Assembly (NCBI GenBank): GCA_040219135.1
Contig: JAVJTA010000019.1
Span: 1-64,000 of the forward strand
Source: UBA7803 sp040219135
GTDB taxonomy: Bacteria > Pseudomonadota > Gammaproteobacteria > Pseudomonadales > Azotimanducaceae
Length of the DNA: 64,000 bases
Direction of reading: 5' to 3'
Shown here: positions 16,397 through 24,483 of the stretch, piece by piece
How positions within the stretch are numbered: position 1 is the stretch's first letter
How the letters are laid out: every line of letters begins with the position of its first letter
Translations under genes and position numbers: made by a program
The notes under the pieces: generated by a model
Seen by the model: only the letters and a program-made list of their open reading frames with translations
Databases searched by the model: none
What the model was told of the DNA's origin: nothing

Positions 16397-18618
16397 CAGA
16401 TCCGCCTCCAGTGACGGCGCAGCAACCATTCCCCGCTCTTCAACAGCACCAGCAGCAGAAACAGCGCCGGCATGTCCCACAGCGGAAGGCGTTCGCGCTG
16501 GGTGACCCCCGCCGCGCTGAAACGCAGCGCCGCTGGAATCGCGGTGGCGTCCTCCACCGCCCAGGAGCGGCCGCCGGTGACCGCGGCCAGGCGCCGCAGC
16601 AGCGCGTCGTTGCGCACCGCATGCTGATACTCGCGGTTCTCCGCGCCAACGCGGACGAAACGCGTGAGCGGTTCGGCGGTGGCATCCACCGTCACGTCGA
16701 TGCGATACACGCCGGGCGCATCGGGGACGAAGCGCGCGGCGAACGCGCCGGGGGCAGCGGTCGGCGTCAGCGCAATCGTCCGGGTCGCACGGTCGGGGCC
16801 GGTCACCTCCGCGCGGGCGCTGGCATCGGACCTCGGGACGAAGGCCGCATCACGCTCGGTGAGACGCACCTCCACCGCGCCGCCGCCGACGTCGACGGCC
16901 AGGTCGCGCGGTGGCTGCGCGGTTTCCGCGAGCTGACGCAACAGCTGGCGCCAGAACAGGCCATGGCGGTTGTCGTCCGCTGGCGTCGCCATGCGCCAGC
17001 GCCAGGTGCTGGCGGTCGCCAGCACGGCCGAGGTCCCCAGCCCGTAGGGCTGCACGACCAGAAGCGGCAGCGGTCGATCGTCAATCAGTACCTGCAGCAG
17101 CGTGGTGGCCGCCGGCTTCAGCCCGCCGAGCCGCTGGTAATCGGCGAGTTCCGGCAGCGTCGTCCAGGGGTCGCCGCCCTCGCCGCCGAGCAGCTGGGTG
17201 ACCGGCGAGTTGGCGCCTTCCCGGGTCAGGCGAACCCGGCCCCGGACCGAACCGTAGCTGCCGCCGTCCAGACGTTCGAGGCGCACCGGCAGGGCGTCGG
17301 CGAGGGGTTTCACGTCCCAGCCCCCGTCCGCGAGCGCGTCGCGGCCGGCCAGGGCGATCAGACTGCCGCCGCGTTCGCCGATGAAGCGCTCGAGCCGCCT
17401 GTGCGCGTCGTCGTCGAGATACGTGGCCGCCAGGCTTCCGAGCACCACCACGTCGTACGCGTAGAGCGCTTCGAGCGATCGCGGAAATCCCTCGCTCAGC
17501 TCGTCGGCGCCGCTGACGTCCTGGCGGTAGGTCTTGCGATCCGTGGTGCGCAGCCAGGAGTTCAGCTCGATGACGTCGTCGCCCGCCAGGGCGCGGCGGA
17601 TGAACTTGTACTCCCAGCGCGGTTCGCCTTCGAGATACAGCACCCGATGGCGCCGGTCGCTGACGGTGAGCAGGCGCCGCATGCGGTTGTTCTGCGTCAG
17701 GCGGTCGCCCGCCGGCGCGTCGATCTCGAAGGTCAGCTCGCGGATGCCGCCGGGACCGCTGTCGAAGCTCAGAGCATGGCGCGCGGCCGTCGCGCCGGCG
17801 GCCAGGGTCAGCGTCTCCGCCGCCAGCAGCCGCTCGCCGTCGCGCACCTTGAGCAGCACCTCACCGGCGCCGGCGTGGCGTACGGTCAGCTGGGCCACGA
17901 CCCGGCTGTCGGGCGGCGCCCGGGCCGGCAGGGCCACATCGTCGATCTCGACCTCTCCCGGCAGGGCGAGCGGCCCCACCCCGACGGTGTGCACCGGCAC
18001 CCCGGCGTTCGCCAGCAGCGCGATATCCGGCGCGGCAACGTCGGTGTCAGCGCCATCGGTCAGCACCACCACGGCCGCCAGCGGTGCTCCGCGAAAGCTC
18101 TCGAGCACCTGCTGCACCGCGCCCAGGAGGTGGGTATCGGGCTGGTCTGCCGCCAGACCGTCGATCGCGCGTCGTTCGGCGGCGGCAGCGAAACTGAAGG
18201 TCGAGACGCTGGCGAGACCGGACAGCGCCGGCAACAGGCCCTCATCGAGGGCCGCGACGGCGGCATCCAGGCGCGAACGCGCCGCATCCCCCGCCGGCAG
18301 CCCCATGCTCGCGGACACGTCGACCAGCACGGCCACGGAGTTTGCCCCTGGCGCCAGCGTCGACAGCTCGAGCATCGGACGGGCCAGCAGAATCAGCACT
18401 ACTCCGACGAAAGCAGCCTGCCAGGCACCGATCAGGAGGCGCCGGCCGAGCGGCAGGCCGCGCAGTCTGGCGCCGACGAGCACGCTGGCCAGCAATCCGA
18501 AAAGCAGGATCAGTGCCAGCACGCGCAGCACTCCGGAACCGTCGAACCAGGGCGCGAACACCACCTCGCCCTGGCGGAAAACGTCGACGGGATACTTGAA
18601 CAGCCACTCGACCATCAC
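16396..18618 (-). CDS. Large von Willebrand A / GATase-like membrane protein
   Basis: 740 residues (the first of two adjacent Met codons is used). Two N-terminal membrane helices (about 31-52, 60-80), a von Willebrand A domain with DVSAS (about 96) and VVVLTDGADTD, an immunoglobulin-like segment, then a class I glutamine-amidotransferase-like fold beginning VLYLEGEPRWEYKFIRRAL (about 330-560), a beta domain, and a C-terminal helix (about 712-730). Related proteins occur in Bat-like clusters of many phyla with unknown function. It follows the DUF4159 gene by 34 bases and overlaps the caspase-fold gene. Confidence 0.82.
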   Translation of the reverse strand: MMVEWLFKYPVDVFRQGEVVFAPWFDGSGVLRVLALILLFGLLASVLVGARLRGLPLGRRLLIGAWQAAFVGVVLILLARPMLELSTLAPGANSVAVLVDVSASMGLPAGDAARSRLDAAVAALDEGLLPALSGLASVSTFSFAAAAERRAIDGLAADQPDTHLLGAVQQVLESFRGAPLAAVVVLTDGADTDVAAPDIALLANAGVPVHTVGVGPLALPGEVEIDDVALPARAPPDSRVVAQLTVRHAGAGEVLLKVRDGERLLAAETLTLAAGATAARHALSFDSGPGGIRELTFEIDAPAGDRLTQNNRMRRLLTVSDRRHRVLYLEGEPRWEYKFIRRALAGDDVIELNSWLRTTDRKTYRQDVSGADELSEGFPRSLEALYAYDVVVLGSLAATYLDDDAHRRLERFIGERGGSLIALAGRDALADGGWDVKPLADALPVRLERLDGGSYGSVRGRVRLTREGANSPVTQLLGGEGGDPWTTLPELADYQRLGGLKPAATTLLQVLIDDRPLPLLVVQPYGLGTSAVLATASTWRWRMATPADDNRHGLFWRQLLRQLAETAQPPRDLAVDVGGGAVEVRLTERDAAFVPRSDASARAEVTGPDRATRTIALTPTAAPGAFAARFVPDAPGVYRIDVTVDATAEPLTRFVRVGAENREYQHAVRNDALLRRLAAVTGGRSWAVEDATAIPAALRFSAAGVTQRERLPLWDMPALFLLLVLLKSGEWLLRRHWRRI

Positions 18619-18652
18619 CCGGCCTCAGCGGTCCACAAGTGCTCGCTGTACA

Positions 18653-19519
18653 CTAGTGAGTCATCACGTAGGTGATCACGTTGACTCCCAGCCGATACGA
18701 CTGAGTGCTGAAGCGCTCGAAGTACCAGTGGCCGTAGGCTTCCCGCTCCCAGCCGTCGGCAATGTCGGTGTTGTGGGTAGCGATCGCCATCAACCGCCCG
18801 TCGTCATCGAAGTAGCCGCGCATGCTGGCGTTGCGCAGCGACCCCGCCGGGGGCCGGTGGGCCCACGGTGACTCGGCGGTCTCGACGGAATACGAATCGA
18901 CGAAGCTGCGCGCCGGGATCTGCGGCATCCGCTCGATCTCGAACACCATGCGGAACAGCGGGTGGGAGGGCTGAACCTCGCGCCAGCGGGTCCGGGGCAG
19001 GACCTGGCGCATGAAGCGTTCGAAGCTCGCCCACTCGGCATCGCCCCAGAAGTCGTCGGCCCAGAGAAATCCGCCGTTGCGCAGGTACTCGCGCAGGGCA
19101 TCGGTCTCCTGTGTGGTGAAGCGCATGTAGCCCACGTCGGACATGAACAGCAGCGGGAAGTCGCCGAGGTCGGCGTCGGTCAGGCGCCGGCGCACCGGCT
19201 GCAGCGCCGCCTCGATTCGGGTCAGTTCGTTGAGCCGCTTGCCGAGATTCTGCTCCGCCTGGGGATAGTCGGTCTCCCAGCGTTCCCAGAGCCGGCCCTC
19301 GAAATGGTAGTACGCCTCACCCATGCCGCCGATGCTGTCGTAGACCACCCGGGCGACATGGAGCCGGGTCAGGTCCACGGGCACGGCGGTACGCTCCGGC
19401 TCGCCGCCCCGGACCCCGGTCGCCTCGGCGCGCGCCGTCCCGGCCCACGCGGACAGCGTCACAGCGAAGCAGATTGCTGATCCTAGAGCACCACGCCCCC
19501 AGAACATGGTCGCAAGCAC
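18653..19519 (-). CDS. DUF4159 exported protein, first gene of the MoxR cluster
   Basis: 288 residues with a signal peptide (about 1-31, AWAGTARA). The DUF4159 core is clear: TRLHVARVVYDSIGGMGEAYY, DFPLLFMSDVGYMRFT, LREYLRNGGFLWADDFWGD, PLFRMVFEIERMPQIP and a C-terminal YRLGVNVITYVMTH. DUF4159 has a ThuA/GATase-like fold and is almost always encoded with MoxR/DUF58/BatA genes; its activity is unknown. An alternative ATG lies four codons inside. The promoter of the cluster probably lies in the 100-base gap 19520-19622. Confidence 0.86.
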   Translation of the reverse strand: MLATMFWGRGALGSAICFAVTLSAWAGTARAEATGVRGGEPERTAVPVDLTRLHVARVVYDSIGGMGEAYYHFEGRLWERWETDYPQAEQNLGKRLNELTRIEAALQPVRRRLTDADLGDFPLLFMSDVGYMRFTTQETDALREYLRNGGFLWADDFWGDAEWASFERFMRQVLPRTRWREVQPSHPLFRMVFEIERMPQIPARSFVDSYSVETAESPWAHRPPAGSLRNASMRGYFDDDGRLMAIATHNTDIADGWEREAYGHWYFERFSTQSYRLGVNVITYVMTH

Positions 19520-19622
19520 CCCGAACTGGCTGGTCGTTTCGAGGCTACGTCAGGCGTGGGGGGATGTATAGCAGGTGTCCGACCAGACGGCCCCGCCCGG
19601 CGCGAACGCGCCCGGGAATGGT

Positions 19623-19919
19623 TCAACGGGACGGCGGCCGGCGTGCCTGCCAGGTCGCCGCCACGAGGGCCGGCAGCACGCCGAACAGCAGCAGCACCAG
19701 GGCGACACCCGAGCGGCCGAGCCGCTCGCCCAGGCCGAACGCGCTCACCAGCCAGGCGAGCACCACGAACGCCACGACCGCCATCAGTGCGAACACGCAG
19801 ACGAAGGTGAGGTAGGCAGAGAATGGACGCTGCCGCGGGTGACGCACCCAGGCAACCCAGGGCGCTGCGGCGGCGAGCAGAAACACGGCGATGGCGACGG
19901 TGATCCAGCTGAAGCCCAT
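19623..19919 (-). CDS. Small membrane protein of unknown function
   Basis: 98 residues with three predicted membrane helices (about 4-24, 34-58, 70-90) and a basic C-terminus. I do not recognise a family. The ATG at 19919 is chosen over two GTG codons just upstream. It lies 18 bases after the 58-residue basic protein gene, in the same direction, so the two and the cold-shock gene may be co-transcribed. Confidence 0.6.
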   Translation of the reverse strand: MGFSWITVAIAVFLLAAAAPWVAWVRHPRQRPFSAYLTFVCVFALMAVVAFVVLAWLVSAFGLGERLGRSGVALVLLLFGVLPALVAATWQARRPPSR

Positions 19920-19937
19920 CACCACGCCACGCAGGGC

Positions 19938-20114
19938 TCAGGACACGTCGTCGTCCGGTGCAGGACGGTCGACGTCGTCGGAGCCGGGATGGTCCGGATC
20001 GGATGAATCCGGCGCCTGCTTCTTCTGCTGGCGCCGGGCACGTTTCTCGTCCGCCTTGCGCTTTTTCTCTATCTCGCGTTGGCGCTTCGCGAAAGTGTGC
20101 TGATTCTTGGCCAA
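19938..20114 (-). CDS. 58-residue basic/acidic small protein with TTG start
   Basis: The frame opens directly after the cold-shock stop (TGA 20123-20121 is in frame), and the only usable initiator is TTG at 20114. The product begins (M)AKNQHTFAKRQREIEKKRKA, then an Arg/Lys/Gln-rich helix (to about residue 33), then an acidic Asp/Pro/Ser tail. Small proteins of this AKNQ-TF-KRQRE type occur in many Proteobacteria, are predicted to be charged coiled helices, and have no established function. Position directly after the cold-shock gene supports co-expression and perhaps RNA or ribosome association (inference). Confidence 0.7.
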   Translation of the reverse strand: MAKNQHTFAKRQREIEKKRKADEKRARRQQKKQAPDSSDPDHPGSDDVDRPAPDDDVS

Positions 20115-20120
20115 ACCGGA

Positions 20121-20324
20121 TCAGGCCGACTGCAGGTTGCCGGCGGCCTTCTTGCCGCGCTCTTCGACCACCTCGTAGCTGACTCGCTGGCCTTCGGTCA
20201 GAGAGCCGAGACCGGCCTTTTCCACCGCGCTGATGTGCACGAACACGTCGGCGTCACCGTTCTCCGGCTGAATGAATCCATAGCCTTTCGTGGCGTTGAA
20301 CCACTTGACCGTACCTGTGGGCAT
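20121..20324 (-). CDS. Cold-shock protein, CspA family
   Basis: 67 residues forming one cold-shock domain with both RNA-binding motifs: KWFNATKGYGFIQPE (RNP1 KGYGFI) and DVFVHISAVE (RNP2 VFVHI), then LTEGQRVSYEVVEERGKKAAGNL. It binds single-stranded RNA or DNA and melts structure. The ATG at 20324 has GGAGG 8 bases upstream. The longer in-frame start at 20477 is rejected because the extension has no similarity. The two small genes downstream may share its transcript. Confidence 0.95.
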   Translation of the reverse strand: MPTGTVKWFNATKGYGFIQPENGDADVFVHISAVEKAGLGSLTEGQRVSYEVVEERGKKAAGNLQSA

Positions 20325-20611
20325 GAGAGCCTCCATGAGCCATTGCTTTGAACCGTGCACAATCGGGACACGGCGCCGAGCAATCAGATGTAGTGGGTGA
20401 CTTGGTACGCTCGTCGGATGGCGACTGGAGGTAGAAAGGCAGGCCATTACGTAGATCGCGAACCGACGGTAAGACATGCTCCTGACAAACGCAAGCCGTC
20501 TGCGCCGGCCTCGCCCGGCGATCTGCGCCGCAGATCCGGCGGCCGGCGCGATACCGCGCTCGTGGTGGCTGTGTTACAAAGCAGGTGGAGTTCACGAGCA
20601 ACCGTCGGCCA
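20325..20611. other. Divergent non-coding region between cold-shock and desaturase genes
   Basis: About 290 bases would hold the long 5' leader typical of csp genes (leftward) and the desaturase promoter (rightward). I see no clear promoter boxes, operator or repeat. An in-frame GTG at 20585 could extend the desaturase into it. Confidence 0.4.
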
Positions 20612-21604
20612 ATGCCCAGCACATCGCCAGCGCACTACCTCTTTCCACCCTCCATGAACGGCAGCCAGCGCGATCTGTCGCCCGAGGGTCGCGCCGCCGT
20701 GCTTGCGCTGACGCGGCCTGCGCCGTGGCGCTGGCTGCTCCAGTGTGCGCGAATCTGGGCCACGGTCGCAGCGCTGATCATCGCCGCGAAGCTGGTCGAC
20801 CACTGGCTGATGACCACCCTGGCGATCCTGCTCATCGGCTCGCGCCAGCTGGCCCTCGGCTACCTGATGCACGATCAGGCGCATCACAACGCCTTCCGCT
20901 TCCGGCACGGCGATCTTCTCGCCAACCTGCTCGCCGCCTATCCGCTGCTCGTGGCCACCACCGAGAAATACGCCCAGGTGCACCTCAGCCATCATCGCCA
21001 TTACTTCACCGAGCAGGATCCGGACTTCGTGCGCAAGAACGGGCCGCAATGGACCTACCCGCAGACCCGCAGCGAGATGGCCCGGACCTTCATCCGCGAG
21101 TTCCTCGGGCTGAATCTGATCAAACTCATCAAGGGCAAGACCACCGGCGGCACGACGCCCTACCAGCGCCTCGGCAGCATCCCGGTGTGGGTCCGACCGG
21201 TCTACTACGGCACCTGGGCAGTGACGCTGACCGTGCTCGGCGGCTGGAGCGAATTCCTGCTGTTCTGGCTGCTGCCGCTGCTCACCGTGATGCAGGCGCT
21301 GCTGCGCTGGGAAGCCATCTGCGAGCACCAGTACGGCGTCGCCAACGCGCGGGTCGAAGACACCACTCCGCTGATCGTGCTGCCCTGGTGGCAGCGGCTG
21401 CTGATTCCCGACCTCAACTTCGGCATGCACGTCTACCACCACTACTACCCGTCGGTGCCGTTCTGCGATCTGCCGAAGGTGCACCGGATCTTCGTCGCCG
21501 AAGGACTCGTGCACGAGGACCGGGTGTTCCACGGCTACGGCGGCGTCCTGAAACGCGTGCTCGCCCGATCGCCCGAGACGCGGCCTCGGGTCGCCAACGC
21601 CTGA
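20612..21604 (+). CDS. Membrane fatty acid desaturase family protein
   Basis: 330 residues from ATG 20612 (GTG 20585 and ATG 20654 are alternatives; none has a strong Shine-Dalgarno). Three histidine boxes of the membrane di-iron desaturase/hydroxylase superfamily are present: HDQAHHNAF, HLSHHRHYF and HVYHHYYP. Hydrophobic segments lie between them. These enzymes insert double bonds or hydroxyls into acyl chains or carotenoids at the inner membrane using O2. The third box form (HxxHH) fits fatty acid desaturases. The substrate is not deducible. Confidence 0.87.
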   Translation: MPSTSPAHYLFPPSMNGSQRDLSPEGRAAVLALTRPAPWRWLLQCARIWATVAALIIAAKLVDHWLMTTLAILLIGSRQLALGYLMHDQAHHNAFRFRHGDLLANLLAAYPLLVATTEKYAQVHLSHHRHYFTEQDPDFVRKNGPQWTYPQTRSEMARTFIREFLGLNLIKLIKGKTTGGTTPYQRLGSIPVWVRPVYYGTWAVTLTVLGGWSEFLLFWLLPLLTVMQALLRWEAICEHQYGVANARVEDTTPLIVLPWWQRLLIPDLNFGMHVYHHYYPSVPFCDLPKVHRIFVAEGLVHEDRVFHGYGGVLKRVLARSPETRPRVANA

Positions 21605-21625
21605 TTCTTCCGCAACCGGCGGCCG

Positions 21626-22783
21626 TCATCGCCGCGGCCGGAACCAGCACACCACCAGTGCGGCGCTGAGGGCGAGCAGGGCCCCGTCCGCCATGAACGC
21701 TGCTGCCGGGTAGGCGTAATCGTAGAGTGCGCCTCCGGCCAGCGGACCTGCGGCGGCGCCGAGATTCGCCGCCGCCTCCTTCCAGCCGAACAGCCGACCG
21801 CGCTGGGCTGCAGGCGCAAGCTCCGACAGCAGCGCGTCCTGGGCCGGATTGGCGGTGGCCCACGCCGCCGCGGACAGCACGTAGCACAACGCCACCAGCA
21901 GCAGCGTCGGCAACCACGGCAGCGCGGTCACGCAGACCGCTGCCATGGCCATACCGGCCGCCAGCAGCGGCCAGCGGCCGTAGCGATCGGACCAGCCGCC
22001 GGCATAGCGCGGCAGCAGCGCGAACACCAGCCCGGCAGGGAGAAACGCCCCAGCCAGCGCCACCACGGAGAGATCGAACTTGTCCTTCAGATAGATGAGA
22101 TAGATGGGCTCGACGAGCGCGCTGGAAAAACCGCCGAGCAGGACGATGACCAGCAGGCGCCGCAACGCCGGGGACAGTTCGAGGGGAGCCCCGCGATCCT
22201 CCCTCTCGTGCGGTGGCGCCTCGAACCGGAGCAGCGTGTAGCCCAGCGCTACCGCGGACGTCACCGCGTAGCCGGCGAATGCCAGAGTCCAGGCCTCGGC
22301 GAAGGGCATGAAGCCGAGCAGGGTGAAACCCCAGGTCGCGCCGACCATGCTGCCGCGCACCGAAGTCGCCAGCAGCCGGCCCATGGCGGCTCCCTGCGTC
22401 GCGCGCTCCCCGTCGGCGACGATGGTGCGCGCCGATACCCACATGAGCGAAGCGCCAATGCCCTGGAGGAAGCGCGCCAGATAGAACGCCGGCACGGCAT
22501 CGGCGCCGGCGAACGCCATCATTGCCAGAGTGTAGAAAGCGAACGCGGCCGCGAAAAACGGACGCCGGCCGTAGCGGTCCAGAGCCCAGCCGACCAGCGG
22601 CCGGAAGACCAGCATGGTCAGCGTGAACACCGTGTACATGCCGCCGATGACGACGGCGTCGACCTGCTGCGCGCGAACGTAGATCGGCAGGCTGAAGTTG
22701 AGGTAGACGAACGCCGTCGAGCCGAGGAACACCGGCGCCAGATAGCCCACGCCACCGCCCGTGCCCGCAGCGGGTGCAGTCAC
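21626..22783 (-). CDS. MFS transporter
   Basis: 385 residues, about 12 membrane helices, with the MFS signature between helices 2 and 3 (GWALDRYGRRPFF) and its degenerate repeat GGWSDRYGRWPLL in the second half. It lies 3 bases after the TauD-family gene in the same direction, so it probably exports or imports the TauD substrate or product. No substrate can be assigned. The C-terminus converges on the desaturase with only 21 bases between. Confidence 0.88.
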   Translation of the reverse strand: MTAPAAGTGGGVGYLAPVFLGSTAFVYLNFSLPIYVRAQQVDAVVIGGMYTVFTLTMLVFRPLVGWALDRYGRRPFFAAAFAFYTLAMMAFAGADAVPAFYLARFLQGIGASLMWVSARTIVADGERATQGAAMGRLLATSVRGSMVGATWGFTLLGFMPFAEAWTLAFAGYAVTSAVALGYTLLRFEAPPHEREDRGAPLELSPALRRLLVIVLLGGFSSALVEPIYLIYLKDKFDLSVVALAGAFLPAGLVFALLPRYAGGWSDRYGRWPLLAAGMAMAAVCVTALPWLPTLLLVALCYVLSAAAWATANPAQDALLSELAPAAQRGRLFGWKEAAANLGAAAGPLAGGALYDYAYPAAAFMADGALLALSAALVVCWFRPRR

Positions 22784-22786
22784 AGC

Positions 22787-23581
22787 CTATGCCGGCACGT
22801 CGCCGGCGACCTGCAGCCGGTGGATGAGCCTGGGTTCGTCGCCGTGGTCGTGCACGGCGAAGTGCTGCACGCAGCGGTTGTCCCACATCACCAGATCGCC
22901 GGGTCGCCAGCGCTGGCGCGCCTGGAACTCCGGTCTCACGGCCTGGGCGTAGAGATACTCGAGGAGGCCGCGGCTCTCCTCGCGGCTCCAGCCGGCAATG
23001 CGCTGGGTGAAGGCACGGCACACGTACAGCGCCCGTTCGCCGGTCTCGTCATGGGTGCGCACCACCGGATGCTCGGCACGCGGCGCCTGCCGTGGATCCT
23101 CGCCGTAAAGGCGAGCCAGATCCGCCGCGCTGTGCTCGGCACGCAGTCCGTCGAGTACCGCTCGCAGCCCCGAAGAGCAGTTCTGGTAGGCGAGAGTCTG
23201 ATTCGCAAACGCCGTGTCGCCGCCGATTGCCGGCGTTTCCAGCGCATACAGCATGGTCAGCTTCGGCGGCGCTGCGTTGTAGGTCATATCGCTGTGCCAG
23301 TGCTGATTCACGTCCGTGCGCTTGCCGCGATTGCGCAGCTCGATGATGTCGGGAAACTCGCTCATGCCGGCGAACGGATGGCGCACCAGTTGCCCCCACA
23401 GTGACGCGAACGCGATCTGATCCTGGGGCCGCAGCGTCTGCTCCGGAAACACCAGTACGTGGTGCTCGAGAAACAGGGCGTTCAGCGCGTTCCAGACGTC
23501 CTGATCGACCTCGCGCACGTCGATGCCCTCGACCCGGGCCCCGAGGGGCGCGCCGATGCGCTCGATCCGCGGGCTGCTCAT
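22787..23581 (-). CDS. TauD/TfdA-family Fe(II)/2-oxoglutarate dioxygenase
   Basis: 264 residues. The facial triad is visible: HSD in QHWHSDMTY, the distal His in VQHFAVHDHG, and the 2-oxoglutarate-binding Arg in EPRLIHR. N-terminal PLGARVEGIDV and VLVFPEQTL are typical of the family. TauD releases sulfite from taurine and TfdA cleaves aryloxyacetates; the substrate here is open. The start ATG overlaps the stop of a 28-codon remnant gene (ATGA), and an MFS transporter follows after 3 bases, so these belonged to one operon. Confidence 0.9.
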   Translation of the reverse strand: MSSPRIERIGAPLGARVEGIDVREVDQDVWNALNALFLEHHVLVFPEQTLRPQDQIAFASLWGQLVRHPFAGMSEFPDIIELRNRGKRTDVNQHWHSDMTYNAAPPKLTMLYALETPAIGGDTAFANQTLAYQNCSSGLRAVLDGLRAEHSAADLARLYGEDPRQAPRAEHPVVRTHDETGERALYVCRAFTQRIAGWSREESRGLLEYLYAQAVRPEFQARQRWRPGDLVMWDNRCVQHFAVHDHGDEPRLIHRLQVAGDVPA

Positions 23582-23664
23582 CGCCCGGAGAAAGTCGGCG
23601 CGCGCTTCTCGAAGAACGCCCGGCGCGCGTGTCCGTTCTGCTCGATCTCGATCAGCTCAGCCAT
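23578..23664 (-). pseudogene. Enoyl-CoA hydratase remnant with an internal deletion (28 codons)
   Basis: The 28-residue frame begins MAELIEIEQNGHA, the usual first strand of enoyl-CoA hydratase/isomerase proteins, and jumps directly to RRAFFEKRAPTFSGR, which is the usual C-terminal end of the same family (EGRRAFFEKRxPxFxGR). About 230 central codons are missing and the frame is preserved, so an in-frame internal deletion is inferred. The junction lies in an alternating GCGCGC tract, compatible with microhomology-mediated loss. The stop still overlaps the TauD-family start (ATGA), which shows the ancestral operon order. Shine-Dalgarno-like GGCGAG lies upstream. Confidence 0.65.
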
Positions 23665-23811
23665 GTCTGCTCGCCTCCTGCAGCTTTCGCGGGCCTTCGG
23701 GCCGCAACGGCCGCATGCTAACCCCAGCCCGGCAGCCGGACCAGCCGTGGCTGTCGTTGCAGGCGCGCTACTCATACACTGCCAACGCCACATCGACCGG
23801 GAGCCCACGCC

Positions 23812-24474
23812 TTGCTGACCCTGTATCAGACCTATCTCTCGCCGTTCCCCACCCGGGTGCGGCTGGTGCTGCTGGTGAAAGGCATCGAGCACGAGCTGGT
23901 GGCGCCGCCGGGAATCCACGACGGAGCTGACAAGGGCGACTACCTGAAGATCAATCCGCTCGGACGGGTCCCCGCGCTGCGCCTGGAGGATGGTCGGGTG
24001 CTGCCGGAAAGCGAGGTGATCTGCGAGTACCTCGAAGACCGCTATCCGGAACCGAGCATGCGGCCCGACGATCCCTGGGACCGGGCCCGGGTGCGTCTGC
24101 TGTCGCGGATCAGCGACGTCTATCTGGTGATGGCCATGGCCCCGCTGTTCGATCTCGTCGCTGAACCACCCCGGGCGTGGGATCAGACGCTCATCGCTCG
24201 ACAGCTGCGCGCCGTCGACCGGGCGCTGGACCATCTGGAAACGTTCATCGGCGAGTCCGGTTACGCCTGGGGTGACCGGCTCAGCCACGCCGATGGCACC
24301 CTCGGTCCAATGCTGCAGCTCACCGACGAGTGGCTGCCGATCTTCCGTGGTCCCGACCTGCTGGCCGGCCACCCGAGGGTCCGGGCTTACTGGCAGGCAA
24401 TCCAGCGGGACCCGCACGCTGGCCGGGTCATCGACGAAACCCGCCAGGCGGTGCTTCGGTCCATGGGCCGTTGA
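23812..24474 (+). CDS. Glutathione S-transferase family protein
   Basis: 220 residues from TTG at 23812. The thioredoxin-like N-domain has LYQTYLSPFPTRVRLVLLVKGI, the cis-Pro region NPLGRVPALRL and the glutathione-gamma-Glu site LPESEVICEYLEDRYP; the all-helical C-domain follows (about 90-215). It conjugates or transfers glutathione in the cytoplasm; class and substrate are not clear. It is divergent from the TauD operon with about 150 bases between, and converges on the next transporter. No ATG fits the family N-terminus, so TTG is required. Confidence 0.88.
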   Translation: MLTLYQTYLSPFPTRVRLVLLVKGIEHELVAPPGIHDGADKGDYLKINPLGRVPALRLEDGRVLPESEVICEYLEDRYPEPSMRPDDPWDRARVRLLSRISDVYLVMAMAPLFDLVAEPPRAWDQTLIARQLRAVDRALDHLETFIGESGYAWGDRLSHADGTLGPMLQLTDEWLPIFRGPDLLAGHPRVRAYWQAIQRDPHAGRVIDETRQAVLRSMGR

Positions 24475-24483
24475 ATCGACGAG

